A stretch of DNA of 64,000 nucleotides from Hyperoplus lanceolatus (taxonomy: Eukaryota; Chordata; Actinopteri; Uranoscopiformes; Ammodytidae), in assembly GCA_026929865.2 (NCBI GenBank), contig CM049400.1:15450001-15514000 (forward strand), given 5' to 3'. A model generated the notes under the pieces. The model was not told the origin of the DNA. It did no database searches and saw nothing but the letters and a program-made list of their open reading frames with translations. Each line of letters opens with the position of its first letter. Positions within the stretch are counted from its first letter, which is position 1. The translations under genes and the position numbers were made by a program. Shown piece after piece: positions 33,147 through 45,301 of this stretch.

Positions 33147-33797
33147 GCTCTCTCACAAACACCACTAAGCTGAAGTTAAACATGCCTCCTTGGAGGATTG
33201 ATTTAAGATCAAATGTAGACCTAGAGTAGCTCTAGTCGTCCGTCTTTCAATTGACTTTGTTTAATCCAGAATACCTTTAATCTGGGACTATTTTAAACTG
33301 AGTCTGTGCATGTAGCTTTGAATTAATCCAACAAGCATTTTAGTCTCGGACTAGGTTTAAGCCTGGTCTGTGAAACCGGCCCTATATGTGTGCGCGCGTG
33401 TGTGTGTTTGTGTGCCAGTAACTGCAGCACATGCACGTCACGGGCTTTCTTCCTTCCCAATCGCTTCCTTTGCGGCCGGTTGCCTCCCTTTTCTACTCGT
33501 GTCAGTCAAAATGCCGTGCTTATTATGAGCATCACCATATTCAGGAGCTGTCAAGCATTGACCAAGTATGGTAGATTGTGGGTTAAAACTGGGAGGTGAA
33601 GTGGGAGGACACGGGGAGGAGATCATCCGCGCAAAATTCACCGCAGGTGGGTATTTATAAAGGGGAGATTGCGTGCAACTGTGCGCCGCACAGTTTTATA
33701 AATCCGAGTTTTTTTTTTGCGCAGCACATTTTTGGCTTTGTGCGGACGCAATGTTTTAGGATGGTTTCTACGCACACCGTTATAAATGAGGCCCCAG

Positions 33798-33862
33798 GTC
33801 CCTGTCAGCGTGTTGAAATAAAGGTTAAATAAAAATAAATAATAAAATAAAAAAAATAACAT
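33798..33862 (+). repeat. LINE 3' tail with AAATAA repeats
   Basis: 'gaaataaaggttaaata' followed by tandem AAATA units is the plus-strand version of the tail that ends the LINE fragments at 7030, 11453 and 22736. No coding part is attached. Confidence 0.5.
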
Positions 33863-34244
33863 ATTGGGATTCTCCTGGCATCCGAGCAGTGTCATCTGTT
33901 TTAAAGATTACTTTAAACTTCAAGTTGTGTATGAGAAGAACTTGTGTATGGGAGTGGGTTGTATGAATAGTAGACAGTGTATGTTTAAACCAAGTAGCTC
34001 CTATAGATGATGATCTAGGACACAATACAGAGGTTACATGGGAATAGAGATGTATAGCACAATGTTAATGATTACAAAACATATGCATTTGCAGTTTTTA
34101 TCATGGGTTGCATTGGTTTGTGACACATAATCCAAACACTTTCTCCTATTACATTTTATTTGTTGAATACTGATGCAAACAACACTATGCATGCCTAATC
34201 CAAAGGGTCTCCATCAATGTATGACTAAAGTCTATGTTCTAGTG

Positions 34245-34330
34245 TCTTATCTTGATGTATTTTTTTGCCACTGTAAAGCACTTTGAATTGCCTGAAATGT
34301 TATACAAATAAACTTGCCTTGCCTTGCCTT
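34245..34330 (+). repeat. 3' end of a LINE-like retroelement with CCTTG tail
   Basis: 'tgtaaagcactttgaatt' then 'acaaataaacttg' and (CCTTG)n match the terminus at 1791-1870. The copy is 5'-truncated with no coding sequence. Confidence 0.55.
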
Positions 34331-37300
34331 CTATAGTCCTTTGCAATTTGTATCACTACTATAGCTTGTACAGCTGTTCAAAATAACCACACAATTTTGT
34401 CCTGAAGTATTCTGGATTCCAATGAATTCTTACATGATTTTCCTGTTGGATTATCAAGGGATGTTTTTGATTAAGAATGTAAACCTTAGCAAATGGCATT
34501 GTGGGCCAGTTCTTACTGTTCCCATACTTTGCAATCCAATCCAACGAAAAAAAATAAAGGTTTCCCCAACTTATTGTGTCATTGTGTCTATTTTTTAACA
34601 ATAGCTGTCAGGGGAAGACTGGCCAGTAAAAACCCAGGACACATTGTAAAAGGTAAATTGTTTGTCTTTGCCCAAGGCCCTACTCACATAAGAGGTCCCT
34701 ACTAAAACATTACAAAAGGAAGACGCTGGAGACAAACATGATGCATTTGGCTCTGAGCCATAACTATTTGTAATAAAATGCTTAACAACATGATATTTAA
34801 TTGTATGAGCTTCTGATGTACAATTAGCAAGTTCAAGGAATAATACTGCTTATTTAGAATAGAATCCTTGATGCTATTTAATGGGAAAACAACAATGGAA
34901 AAGCTTTTGAACTTGGTTTAACGACATAGCAAATGAACTGATCAATGCATCAATTTTCACTTTTAAATTTCCTTGTGGATAACATGATCTCAACAATTTG
35001 TGCACCTCCAAACAGCCATACAGACAACAGAAGACAACAACCTTTTAACACAACTCAAAGTCAGCGAGACACTAAATTTAGAGACATTTCAGGAGCTTAA
35101 ATATTTAGAAAACAATAAGTGACATGCATGTGGACTATTTTCTTGTTGCCCTTCAGCAATACACGTTTGAATATGTCTTTTAAATATTTCTCAGTCTGAG
35201 TTAATGTGTTTTTCGTGCAACAATAAAAGGTTCTGCAGTTACACGGCATCATTGCCAAATGTGCGTTATTATGGGATTGTTATGGATAATACACCCATTG
35301 CCTGCCATTCCACCTGTTATATACAACACCACAATGATGGTGGTGTTATAGTGAATTGTAACTGGACATGACAATCAGGAAGTACGTCTGTTTGCATTTG
35401 TTTTGTTGCATTTGTATATTGACTCACCAAGTATCACACAGAAAAAACTAAAAATGCACAATTACTACAATAAACAAGGTTTTATTTTGTTACTGAACAT
35501 TTACACTTTGGGAAACCTTAATAGCATTTAACAAAGCCACAGACACCGGCGGATGCACCTTTGATGCCCTGCTCATTAAAGGCAAGGACAATATCGTGAT
35601 AGTGTAGCTAATGTGTCTGTGGCAGATGCATAACAACAACAGCTGTGAGTCTTGTCACAGGTTGGGCACATCATACATTATGCTGTGCAGGACACAGCCC
35701 AGAGCTTACCAGCATGTCGCAACAATATGAAGAGTGAAAATAGCTTCTTTGCAGTCCGTCATGTGAAATTACCAAAACATTCATGGAGGGTTTGACGGAT
35801 GTTCCTTGTCATGACAGTTTTGCAGGAGCAAATTGCTTTACCTGTGCAAAGGATTGACACATATGTCACGTTAAAACTGATGCTTATATCCTACTGAGAG
35901 AGAAAATGCAGCACCACAAAACAGCAAACCAAACCTCAGCCCGAGTTCTCCTTTTTTAAATCTTTATTCAAACCAGTGTATTGTAAACTGTACAAAGATT
36001 TAATTGTCAATTTTCTCATCTGATTTTAGGATGGATGACAAACAAATGCATTTATCAAAAACTTTATTTATCCACGGATATGCCAATAGGCATATTATTA
36101 GCCATTTCAAGGTGTTTCTCCACCAGCTATGAGCCGAATTACTTAGAAGTAGGCCTAGGTTTGTGATTTATTTCACAATTGTTTCTGCTGTCTGCACTAA
36201 GATGTATGACTGTTTGCTGTTACTGTGTTATTATGTTACCTTTCTGATGCTCCTGGCCTGTTTGTAGTCCAGCATAGGTTGTCTTGGTAATCACTGTAAA
36301 ACATCCAGGAGCTGTTCTTTGATTGGCCCACCAGAGCAGCACTCTTGGCTGTCATTTCTCATTTGGGAAAGAGAGGATGTTCATGCCAACAGACAAGACT
36401 AGATTTGATTGCCATAACACCTACACTGAGCAGAGTTATTGTCCATCTTGTGACCGTTTCTGGACAGACTTTCAAAAATTGTGGTGGTACCAGGATGATG
36501 AAAAAAGAGACAGCTTGATGCAGTTGAGGAGGTTTTCCGGAACAATTCTTTATTATAAACAAAAACTCAGACTGCAATCAAAAGAACGAAGCCAATCAAA
36601 ATATACAAAGTATTGGAGTCAAATTTAAAGTGAGGTAGATGCATCATGAAAAGCTCCTAGCAAAACCCGCTATTCTTCTGATTCTAAGGCCTTTTTATCC
36701 TCAGACTCTAAGTAAGATGGGTGTCACTTTGGTCATAAAGATATGCCCCGTTGTTGTCCCTGATAGGTGGACACTGACTATTCCTTAAACTATTACCAAA
36801 AGAGGCTTAGTGGGAAACATCATCTTCAAAGGAATGCACCATGGGGTGCCTATGAGTCTACTCAGAATTTCAGAATAGTAACAACTTCACATAAACTAAC
36901 TACTGTTAGGCTTGTGAAACAGTCATTCACGAGCCTATTTTAATTTATGTAAGCTAAAGCAGAAATACCGGAGGTTTCCTTTTCGATGACCAAGCCAAAC
37001 AACCCACATTCCTGACCCTGTCTCTTACCATTCCTGGGTGAGCACTATTTATATAATGGCCTTGTTGTGGGACACTACATGACAGTCCTTTCCTATAGCT
37101 CAGCACACATGGAGAGATGCATTTTGACTTGTAGATATCTTGTTATTCAGTATAATGGTTTTACTTAATTAACAAAATACAAAATACACCACACAGGGAA
37201 CCCAGAATGCAGCCACACTCAATATTTGATGGAATAAACAGATAACAACCAATATGAAAAAGTTGAGTTCACAAAAATAGAAACAGTTTAATACCTCCAA

Positions 37301-40074
37301 AACATGGAATTTCTTTACTGAAACCTTCAGTACAGAGGTCAACAAGATAACCATGCCTTTATTGTTTGTTAGATATAGAGTATGTACTGTATTTCATTCT
37401 TTGAACAATCCTATTTTTTCTGGGTTTTCCAAATCTCCTTTATCTCGGTGAAATGTTGTCGTCATTTGACTGCCTCTACAGTGTGTTTTTAGACATTTCT
37501 AAAAGTAGCTTGTCAGGGATTGGACAACCAAAGGAGTCTGACACTGTCAAGCGTGTTGATCGATCAACACAAATTAGACTGAGATATTAAATGTTCCGTA
37601 TTCCATATCCGAATGTGTCTTTGGTTAAACAAAGGAATCACATGAAACATATTGAAGACAGATTGTGACACATTTCTCCAAAGGGCAGCTACCCCATGAC
37701 TTTGATTAATCAGTCTCATTGGAATGATGTCACATGTTCTTTATTTTCTCATACAGAGTGCGAGCAGAACAGATGGTATCTGGGAGTAACATATTCTCAT
37801 TAGGAGGTCCAAAATCTGCATATCTGAAAGGGAAAAAAACAGAAAAAGGGGGAGGGGGAGGGGAAATCCTCAGAGTTTTGGCACGGATCAACTCTCTGAC
37901 CTTCTGTCCAGTCTGGTTGACAGGCAGGAATAAAAGGATAGAGCAGGGCAGGAAAACTGACAACATCTCAGCAGCTGAGAGCTCCAGATCTGAGTCGACC
38001 TGATCACTGATATTTTGCTTTCACCTTTTACAGGGCTTTTGATGTGAGAGAAAGCAAATGACTAGCAATACTCTCAAAACAAATATGAAGGTTGAGTGTT
38101 TATTGTAAGTACACTATTGCCATACGGCTCAAGCATGTTTGTGTATGTTCTTCAGTGTAGGGGGATGAGTTGAAGAAAGCACTGCTTCTGCATAACATCG
38201 TGAAGTCAATGAAAGTGAATTACCTTCAATAAATTAATCACATTTCAAAACACAGTTAAAAGCAGCTTGCATCCAACAATTTGAAAAACATACACAGGTC
38301 AAATTCTCTCAAGCTCAGAACAGAATGCACCTGCATGTTTGCCTTTGAGATTGTGCAGTGTTTCAGTTCACTTTTCTAGGATGATGTGGTGACCTTTAGT
38401 GTACCTAAGCATACCTGGCAGCTAAATGCCATGGCTTGTACCTTGAGTGAGGTGACACAATGGAATGACAACTGTCTGCTCCAATCCCTGTGTCTGTTTC
38501 AAATGCATTGCATTGCTTACAGCAGGTTAAGTTGGTGTGTATTGCAGTGAGCATCCTGATAGTGGAATGTTTGCTGTTACTGCATAAAGGTCATGCCTGC
38601 TCTCAGGGGGAGTTGTATTCTGTCACCTGTTCTCTTTGTTACTTCCATGGGCATGGTTTTAAGCTTCAGCCAAACATCTTAAAATGTTCAGCTTTGTTTG
38701 CAGGATTGCATTTATTCTGGTAGGTCTGATTTAATGTTTAATGAGGTTAGCAATGTCCAGTGCACTTTGGGGCAGTTTGTAGCTGTGTGTTAAATGCGGG
38801 GTATCACAATTAAGGTTATGATGGAGCATATCAACAGGTGAATGAGTGCAGCAGCTTCAACTATCCACGTCCACCATGTAGGTGAAAGAAGAGCTAAACA
38901 AAGCCCACGTGATTCCCACACTGTCTGCTGTATGTACTTGTGTAAGCATGTTCTTAGAACTAGTTAAAGCAGCTCAATATAGTTAAAAAGCTCACAGAAG
39001 AGATGCTGCTCATTTGCATTGAAATAGCTATAGGGGTGAATCAGGCATTAATTAGGATGCCTTTCAAGCACCTGACAATGCTGGCATTCCAGAACATGAA
39101 AGCTGGCCCAAAAATCCCCAAATGAGTGGACTTTGCATTAGGGTTAAGGATTTCTGTTTTGTTTTTTGCTGTCAATTCTACACAAACTACAGTTGTGTGG
39201 TATAGGAAATGGATTGCTGGATAAAACCATTTTACTTGGATCCTTAATAAGTTACGGCAATCAAAAATGTTGCATCTCTCTCACTTTGTGCTTATAGTTT
39301 CCTGAACATCAAATTACTAGCCTCCTGGCCTCTGGTCAGCCTTGAGGAATTCAGCTCCATCATTAAACACAACAGATGATATACAGTACCTCCTGTGTTA
39401 TTTATTTTCTTCTCAACTCAGTTACAACATATTTCAGAGAATTGTTTCGGTCAAGAGGTTGCAATCAATGGTGAAGAATATCCTTTTCCTTGTCCCTACA
39501 AATGTTTTGATGACCTGAAACTGGAATTAAATCTGCAAATTGACTTGATTAGGATATTATAAAGCATTGTGGGTTGAAGTGGTGCTTCAGCAACATTCAT
39601 ATCACAGACCCAAAAACCCCCACATCCATGATCCACCAACCACCTGTTCCCTTTGTTTGTTTCTTCTCCAGAGCCCACAGCCTCTGGAGAGAAGTGAGAG
39701 AGGACCCGCCAGTTGAAAAGTGGCATTGCAAAGCCCTCATATTTGAGTCTGACTGATTCTTTGTCTCACACCACAGCCACAATAACAAAAACACACATCT
39801 AGTCGGGGGGCCAAAGTCTCAAAAATGGGTTGGACCTGACCTGGTCTGATATACTTTTTATTTGTGTTTTTTCTGTTAACTTTGATCCTAAGAAACAATA
39901 ATTGGAGGGTCTGCTCTGCCGGAAATATCGCGAAAAAATTGTGGCTATTTTAGTGTATGTATCCGTAAATAAGTAAATAATTAACTTCTGTGCAATAATT
40001 CAATCATTTCAAACCTATGTGGCAATTCAATAAACTTGTTGCTTCAAAACACGGGAGGATGACAGTGAACTTAC
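34331..40074. other. Long unique tract, no recognised gene
   Basis: Nearly 6 kb with no transposon termini and no frame I can assign. A purine tract with three G runs lies at 37847-37864. The stretch 39005-39130 contains an octamer ATTTGCAT and a homeobox-like 'gcattaattagg' in a non-repetitive context, which could be regulatory. The tract may be intergenic or part of an intron. Confidence 0.45.
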
Positions 40075-40493
40075 ATTGGCCGCGTTTCCCAGATTCGATC
40101 GTTCTTGGGGACCAAAGAAGGGTCGAAAGAAGGGTTCGCCTAAGAAGGAGCGCTAAGATACGGGTGTTTCCCAGATGCCGTCTTAAGTCCCTTCTTTGGA
40201 GGAGCCGTAAGATGAAGCGAAAGAAGCTCTTTAGTGGGAGTGTACGGGTGGTGTGAAACTGAATAAATTGATGCCAGGCGAATCGATCACCCACCTCTTT
40301 ATCAGTGCACAAATCACACACAGCGCCCCGTGGACTCCCCCACACAGGTGGAATTAGGCTACGCATATATCGTGTGTGTGTGTGTGGGGGGGGGGGGGGT
40401 GCGGGTGTGTGTGTGGCAACAAGTGTATCCAAGTAGTTAGCAAGCCCGTTAGCGCATATATACCCCCGTGGATATAGGCACACACATGTGAGA

Positions 40494-40790
40494 ATGGAAG
40501 AAAGCGGCAGCAAAAGAAACAAGGGGGCACCGTTGTTTACCGTAGAGGAGATGGGCGTCTTAGTGGACAAGGTCTGATAGCACCGGGGAGTTTTATTCGG
40601 GGGAACAAGGGGCAAAAAGAACATCACGGTGAAGAACCGTGTTAGGCAGGCCATAGCCAAAAATATTTGTCCCCCTCCAGCCCATGTGGCCTGCGTGACT
40701 GGCGCGCTGTGAGGAAGAAGTTGCAGGAGTTCCAGAACCAAACAAAAAGGAAGAGTGCGAAGGTTTCACTAATCAATCTCCCTTCGTTGC
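40494..40790 (+). pseudogene. Harbinger Myb/SANT-like gene remnant
   Basis: From ATG 40494 the frame reads MEESGSKRNKGAPLFTVEEM and GVLVDKV, then TGA. A further frame reads KNITVKNRVRQAIAKNICPP, and another RAVRKKLQEFQNQTKRKSAK. The pieces fit the Myb/SANT-like protein of Harbinger elements ('p.FT.eE...Lvd.v', 'i..k...W..ia..vn', 'R....vrkKw...k...k'), which helps bring the transposase to the nucleus and the TIRs. It is broken by at least one stop and one frame change. Confidence 0.55.
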
Positions 40791-41254
40791 AGGTGATGCA
40801 GACGCCCAGTAAAGACAGCGCGGAGTCACCCCTCCCCCATATGGTTTCAATAAACTATGTTGGTTTATTTTCAACCATGTATTATGTGGATCATTTTGCA
40901 TTGAAATGAGGGTGTCAAACCTATCAACAAAAAGTACCAGGCAATTTGTAATTTATCTAAGCGTAGGTTAATGACGTGTGCGTATTGTGAGCCCTTTCAA
41001 CACAGCATGTTTTTCCGCTAATTTCCCACTTGTTACATGGTCACCTCAGAAACGTGGACACTATACTCCCACATACTGTATGCAACAATACTTCCTTAAC
41101 ATTCCAGTGCCAGACTTTCAGGTAAAGCATCCGGACACTGCAGCAATAATCATAGTGTGCAGGACGTTACATGTAGCCTACATCTGCTGGTTCTGTTTAT
41201 TTATTTCAGCCTTCAGGCCTGACAGTTGATATGGGTGGTGTGGTGGTGGTGGGT

Positions 41255-41545
41255 TTATGGTTTAGTGCTCAGTGCTTGGTGACTGGTGGTGAAGAGGTAG
41301 GGGCTGGGGTTGTTGGACCTCAGAAGAGGTTGATAAGTTCCTAAAAACGCAGCGCAGCCAGGAGCTGCATCTCCGTTCTGAAGGGAAAATTGCAGCGGGT
41401 TGCTCTGGATGTGTGGAGACACCAGAGTGATCAGCCGTTGGATCTCCGCACGGGGCAGCCGGTACTTTGCCTGGACGGCCCGGTCTGATAGCACGTCCAG
41501 TGGGGAGAAGTGCCGACGCACGTATGCATTTATGTAAACCGTCTG
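41255..41545 (-). pseudogene. Harbinger transposase N-terminal remnant
   Basis: The minus strand reads RRHFSPLDVLSDRAVQAKYR, then LPRAEIQRLITLVSPHIQSN. This matches the Harbinger start 'r.....l.sd..v..ryRl.r..i..L...v.p.l....' that precedes the catalytic domain. The catalytic DDE part is absent because of the internal deletion. Confidence 0.6.
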
Positions 41546-41701
41546 GCTTCACGCACGGTGAGGCTGTTGGTTCGCAGCGAGTAGAGAACGCTAAGAACGA
41601 ATCTGGGAAACACATTCTTCTTTCACAGCGTTCTTAAGAGCGCTCCAAAGAAGTACTTAGCTCCAAAGAGGCTCTAAACGAATCTGGGAAACGCGGCCAT
41701 T

Positions 41702-42406
41702 GTTTGTGATGCATTTCCCCGGCAAAACTTTCTAAGTATCGCTGAGAGAGTCTCTATTATCATGTAATCCTTTGCAGTGGACTTCATTGGCTGTTCCATT
41801 AAATCTGATTATGGTTTAACACAATAGTGTCAATTATTGCTACACAGTCTAGCCCATTGATCTCTGTTCAAAAGACAGATCGATAAACATCTGCTACTGA
41901 AAAAGGCCTGGGAAATATTGATATCTAATAAAGAATAATGACCAATCTTCACAAACAAGGCAGCAAATGATACTTTCTTTAAAACTTTCTGAATCTAATT
42001 ATGGCTCTAAAAGCTGTTTTGTAGCTCCATGTGGAAATGAGCGGCCTAATCTATGTACAATATACTTTTACTAGTCTCCTTTAGATTGGTCTATCCCCTT
42101 TGGCTGGCCTTTTTCTATTTTCTGCTACAACAATACTTTTACCAGAACTTGGAGATGTGATTACATAACCTCCTTTACTTTTCAATCCCCCTGTTGTACT
42201 TTTTTTAAGCTCAGAAAGTGATTTTACATATTCTTAAGATTATTTTTAAGGCACAAATATATCTGGCTGCAGGCTAATCCTCTAGGAGCTAGGGTAGTGT
42301 CTCAAGAAAAAAGCAAGACAGCTTGTAGAAGGAATTAGGCAATCACGTCTTCTTTCCCCCCATCTATATCAATAATAATAATCACAACGTCTCAATTACG
42401 AAGAGA
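41702..42406. other. No recognised gene
   Basis: AT-rich sequence in which I see neither coding motifs nor transposon ends. Confidence 0.5.
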
Positions 42407-42414
42407 GATCCTTT

Positions 42415-42890
42415 GGTAACACTTTATAATAACTATCCGTTGTAACTCGTTAATAGATCATTAGTAAACTCTTAATTAATGATTATTAATGATTTGTTAA
42501 GTGTTTGTTAGCAGTTTGTTAAGGATTTATAACAATGGTAGATAGTTAATAGCTTAATAATTGAATCAGTTCATCTGGGACGAGGCTGAAATAGGCTATA
42601 GACTATACACAGTGCATGGGCAACTGAGGGCAGCCCCATTTTCAAATATTTTTAAATAAACTCAATACACACTGTGCATGCCATGGACTTGAACGTGACA
42701 TGATCAGTTAATCTCGGATTACCTCCCAGATGAAACTGATTCAATTATTAAGCTATTAACTATCTACCATTGTTATAAATCCTTAACAAACTGCTAACAA
42801 ACACTTAACAAATCATTAATAATCATTAATTAAGAGTTTACTAATGATCTATTAACGAGTTACAACGGATAGTTATTATAAAGTGTTACC
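42415..42890. mobile_element. GGTAACAC-type MITE, 476 bp, with long TIRs
   Basis: The element begins GGTAACACTTTATAATAAC and ends with the complement. The arms are inverted for about 160 bases each, almost perfectly. A perfect 8-bp TSD, GATCCTTT, lies at 42407-42414 and 42891-42898. The terminal GGTAACACTTTA is shared with the giant palindrome at 10303-14618. It has no coding capacity. An 8-bp TSD is compatible with hAT or P-type transposases, so the superfamily is left open. Confidence 0.9.
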
Positions 42891-42898
42891 GATCCTTT

Positions 42899-43358
42899 GA
42901 TAGTGCATAGCTGTAGCATAAACATCCAATGCCTATCATTGCGTTCACATGAAAGTCTGAACCCTTTCCAGCCTTTTAGCTTGTCTATGATAAAAAGGAA
43001 ATTTGTCAAGGGAGGCTGAGAGATGTCGCTTCCGCCCTAATTGCGTAATTTTGATAGCTCTGATCTACACTTCTGTGGTTTGTGTACTTTGTGTCCATGA
43101 CTTTCACAACCCTCAGTGGATGTCACAAGATAAAATGTTCAGAGAAAGGTTTGTTTTAATGGGAAAGTTTTACCCTCAAGTTGTTTTTATGAAACGCCTC
43201 TTGCTTTTTATTCCAAACGATGAGTCAATCAGTGCATCCTGTGTGGATGACAGTGGAAGAGCTGTGAAATGTAAAGTTGCATGAACATCTCTGCATCTTG
43301 TAGCTGGGGCAGGGACTGTTTGGGTATCAGCCAAGTTGAAAGTCTAAAATATTCTGTG
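42899..43358. other. No recognised gene
   Basis: Several short open frames are present, none with a known motif. Confidence 0.4.
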
Positions 43359-44338
43359 TTATACCATAGTCTGCGTGAATACTCTATTCTGATTGGCTGG
43401 AGAACATTCCATAGGTGTGGATTAACCCCTGATGTATGGACACCTAGATGGAACTGTTTACATTCTGTCCACTTAAATGCGTCGCCGGCTCGCCGCTGAT
43501 TAAACAGTGTTGATAAGGGATTTATAAAGCCTAAAATATCCTGCCGTGCAATAGCCTCTGGACACCACAGGATGGCGCTCGCAACACAAGAGCTGTAGTA
43601 ACGATAGTAGTACAATAAAGTGGCTAAACTTAATGTCCTCTGGTTAAACGTCAATGGTGATCTCGTTAAAAAGGTGAGTAAGACCCCTGTTTAATTTGAA
43701 AAAGGTTTGTAACTGAGTTTACATGTAGCCACCAAAGCCCGGCTGCACTGTCTATCTGGACACAGGCTACTGCTGTCAGTCACTGCCTCACGTAACTTCA
43801 GGCTGTAGCCCATAATACACATGTTCGCCAGTCATATTCTCCGTGAAATGCGTTATTTATTTTGGGGGAAATGCATTGTTAGCTCGGTGGAACTGTTGTT
43901 AAACATAATGGCTGATTACATTTACTGTTTGTAGAGCGTGCGCAATGTTTTTTGACTTTGTATCTTCTTGCTAGCATAACAGAAGCTCTGTTGCTAACAG
44001 CTGCCGCAGTCTCCCGTTGCTCGTATCCCTGGTCCGACTCTCAGTACAATTTGAACGCACCATTACAGCCAAATTCTGTCGTCGCTAGGTCGTATCCTTG
44101 GTAGTTCCTATTGACTGGTGTACTGAACTACGTTTTCATTACATAAGAACCTTATGGGTTTGCAATGGTTATTCCAGTTATTATACGAGGTCTCGGGCGT
44201 TGCTGTGGAAACAAGTTGTTATTCGTTCGAAACAAATCTAGTTTCGTTCAAAAATAATCTAATTTGATCGCAAAAAGGCATGAAAATATAACTGATTGGT
44301 CTAATTATTATTTTTATTAGTAGGTGACTATGGTATAA
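43359..44338. mobile_element. Possible MITE with 13-bp inverted ends
   Basis: TTATACCATAGTC at 43359-43371 is matched by GACTATGGTATAA at 44326-44338. A motif near 43423 ('attaacccctgat...ggacacct') also occurs in the hairpin directly to the right (44341-44483), which suggests that the hairpin is part of the same element or of a relative. No TSD and no coding sequence are recognised. Confidence 0.45.
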
Positions 44339-44340
44339 GC

Positions 44341-44483
44341 GGGTTAATGCCCTTCGAGGTGTCCAGGTATCAGGGGTTAATGGACTTCGTGAAGGCAACT
44401 GTCCTCCGCTGCGCGTCGGACAGTTCTCGCCTCCACGGTGTCCATTAACCCCTGATACCTGGACACCTCGTCGGGCATTAACC
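44341..44483. repeat. 143-bp hairpin-forming inverted repeat
   Basis: Arms 44341-44384 and 44440-44483 are complementary over 44 bp with two mismatches. The 55-base centre folds further ('aactgtcc' with 'ggacagtt'). The arms begin and end with GGGTTAATGCCC and GGGCATTAACCC. Confidence 0.85.
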
Positions 44484-44518
44484 CTTACTTATTCTTATTC
44501 TTAGAATGTTCACCAGTG

Positions 44519-45255
44519 GATCATTACAGTTCTAATCACATAACTAAATATTTCCTCATCTGCATGAAAAGCTACATTCTGTCTCCATGGCTCACACACT
44601 TGCAGGGATATTCCTATATAAGTGTCCCATACAACCTAATCCTGCCATTTAAGCCTGTCACTGCTGATTCAATGCAAGTATTAAGTTTTTTTTTTTTTTT
44701 GGAGGCTGGAGGATGGGGTAGCAGTAGTGGTAGCCGGAGCTTTTGCTGACCACAACTGACTAAGTCATTATTTATTTATTTCCTCGTCAAATCATTGCTG
44801 CTACATTCTGGTATTTTGACAGCCACCTTATTTGGGGCATGACAAGTTTAATTTAAACAGATTTGGTACAGGAATGCAGAGAAAAAAATAAGAAACTGGC
44901 CCGATTTCACGGTTTGAAAAGATGGAATCGGGTGTTGTCAGCTTCATATACAAATGTGTTAGTGCTGCAATTTTGTGTCAAACTGTAATATACAACATTA
45001 CATAACATTCAACTTTGTATAGAAGAGAATGTGTGATCGTAGAAATTAAACAAAATTATAATATTTGTGCTGAAGTGCTTGCCATGGCCAGAATAACTAG
45101 CCTCCCTCAGCTTGTGTTAATCAACATTTGACACACATGTGTAGCTGCTCACAACATGAATCTAAACATCCCAGCAGGGGACTCTTTGAATTCCATCCTG
45201 GCATAAGCTTACATTGACCTGTGTGGAGCTCAGTTTTTTACCAAAACCCAGGGGC

Positions 45256-45301
<46 letters not shown>

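Larger units (their letters stand above)
22028..33382 (-). mobile_element. PIF/Harbinger-like transposon, second shell
   Basis: GGGCCGGTTTCACAGAC at 22028 matches the complement of GTCTGTGAAACCGGCCC ending at 33382. Both ends continue with 'ttaagcc' and 'ctagtcc' type subterminal motifs. Near the right end the minus strand encodes the start of a Harbinger-type transposase (33000-33146), which supports the superfamily call. The element has been opened by a LINE tail, a Tc1 element and the MITE/Gypsy pair. I see no clear 3-bp TSD. Confidence 0.65.
20716..33797. mobile_element. Outermost transposon shell of a nested cluster
   Basis: CTGGGGCCTCATTTATAA at 20716-20733 is mirrored exactly at 33780-33797. 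The sequences just inside also look alike in composition ('tgtgcg', 'gcacac', 'tttataaa' motifs on both sides), as in fish MITE and Harbinger-like families with a GGGGCCTCATTTATAAA end. Removing the inner shells leaves about 1.7 kb. I see no clear TSD, so the pairing rests on the 18-bp termini and on their position outside two other concentric pairs. Confidence 0.55.
40078..41698. mobile_element. PIF/Harbinger element, internally deleted
   Basis: The termini are GGCCGCGTTTCCCAGATTCG (40078) and its exact complement (ending 41698). They are flanked by the 3-bp direct repeat ATT (40075-40077 and 41699-41701). Inside, a Myb-like fragment lies on the plus strand (40494-40790) and a transposase N-terminal fragment on the minus strand (41255-41545). 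This is the convergent two-gene layout of Harbinger elements with the middle removed. The inner 'acgaatctgggaaac' motif of the right end is repeated near 41590, so the terminus has been partly duplicated. Confidence 0.82.

Noticed and set aside
40004-40741. 245-codon open frame on the minus strand
   Set aside because: It runs across the GT/G-rich simple repeat and the antisense of the Myb-like Harbinger fragment, and has no domain. It is most likely a shadow frame.
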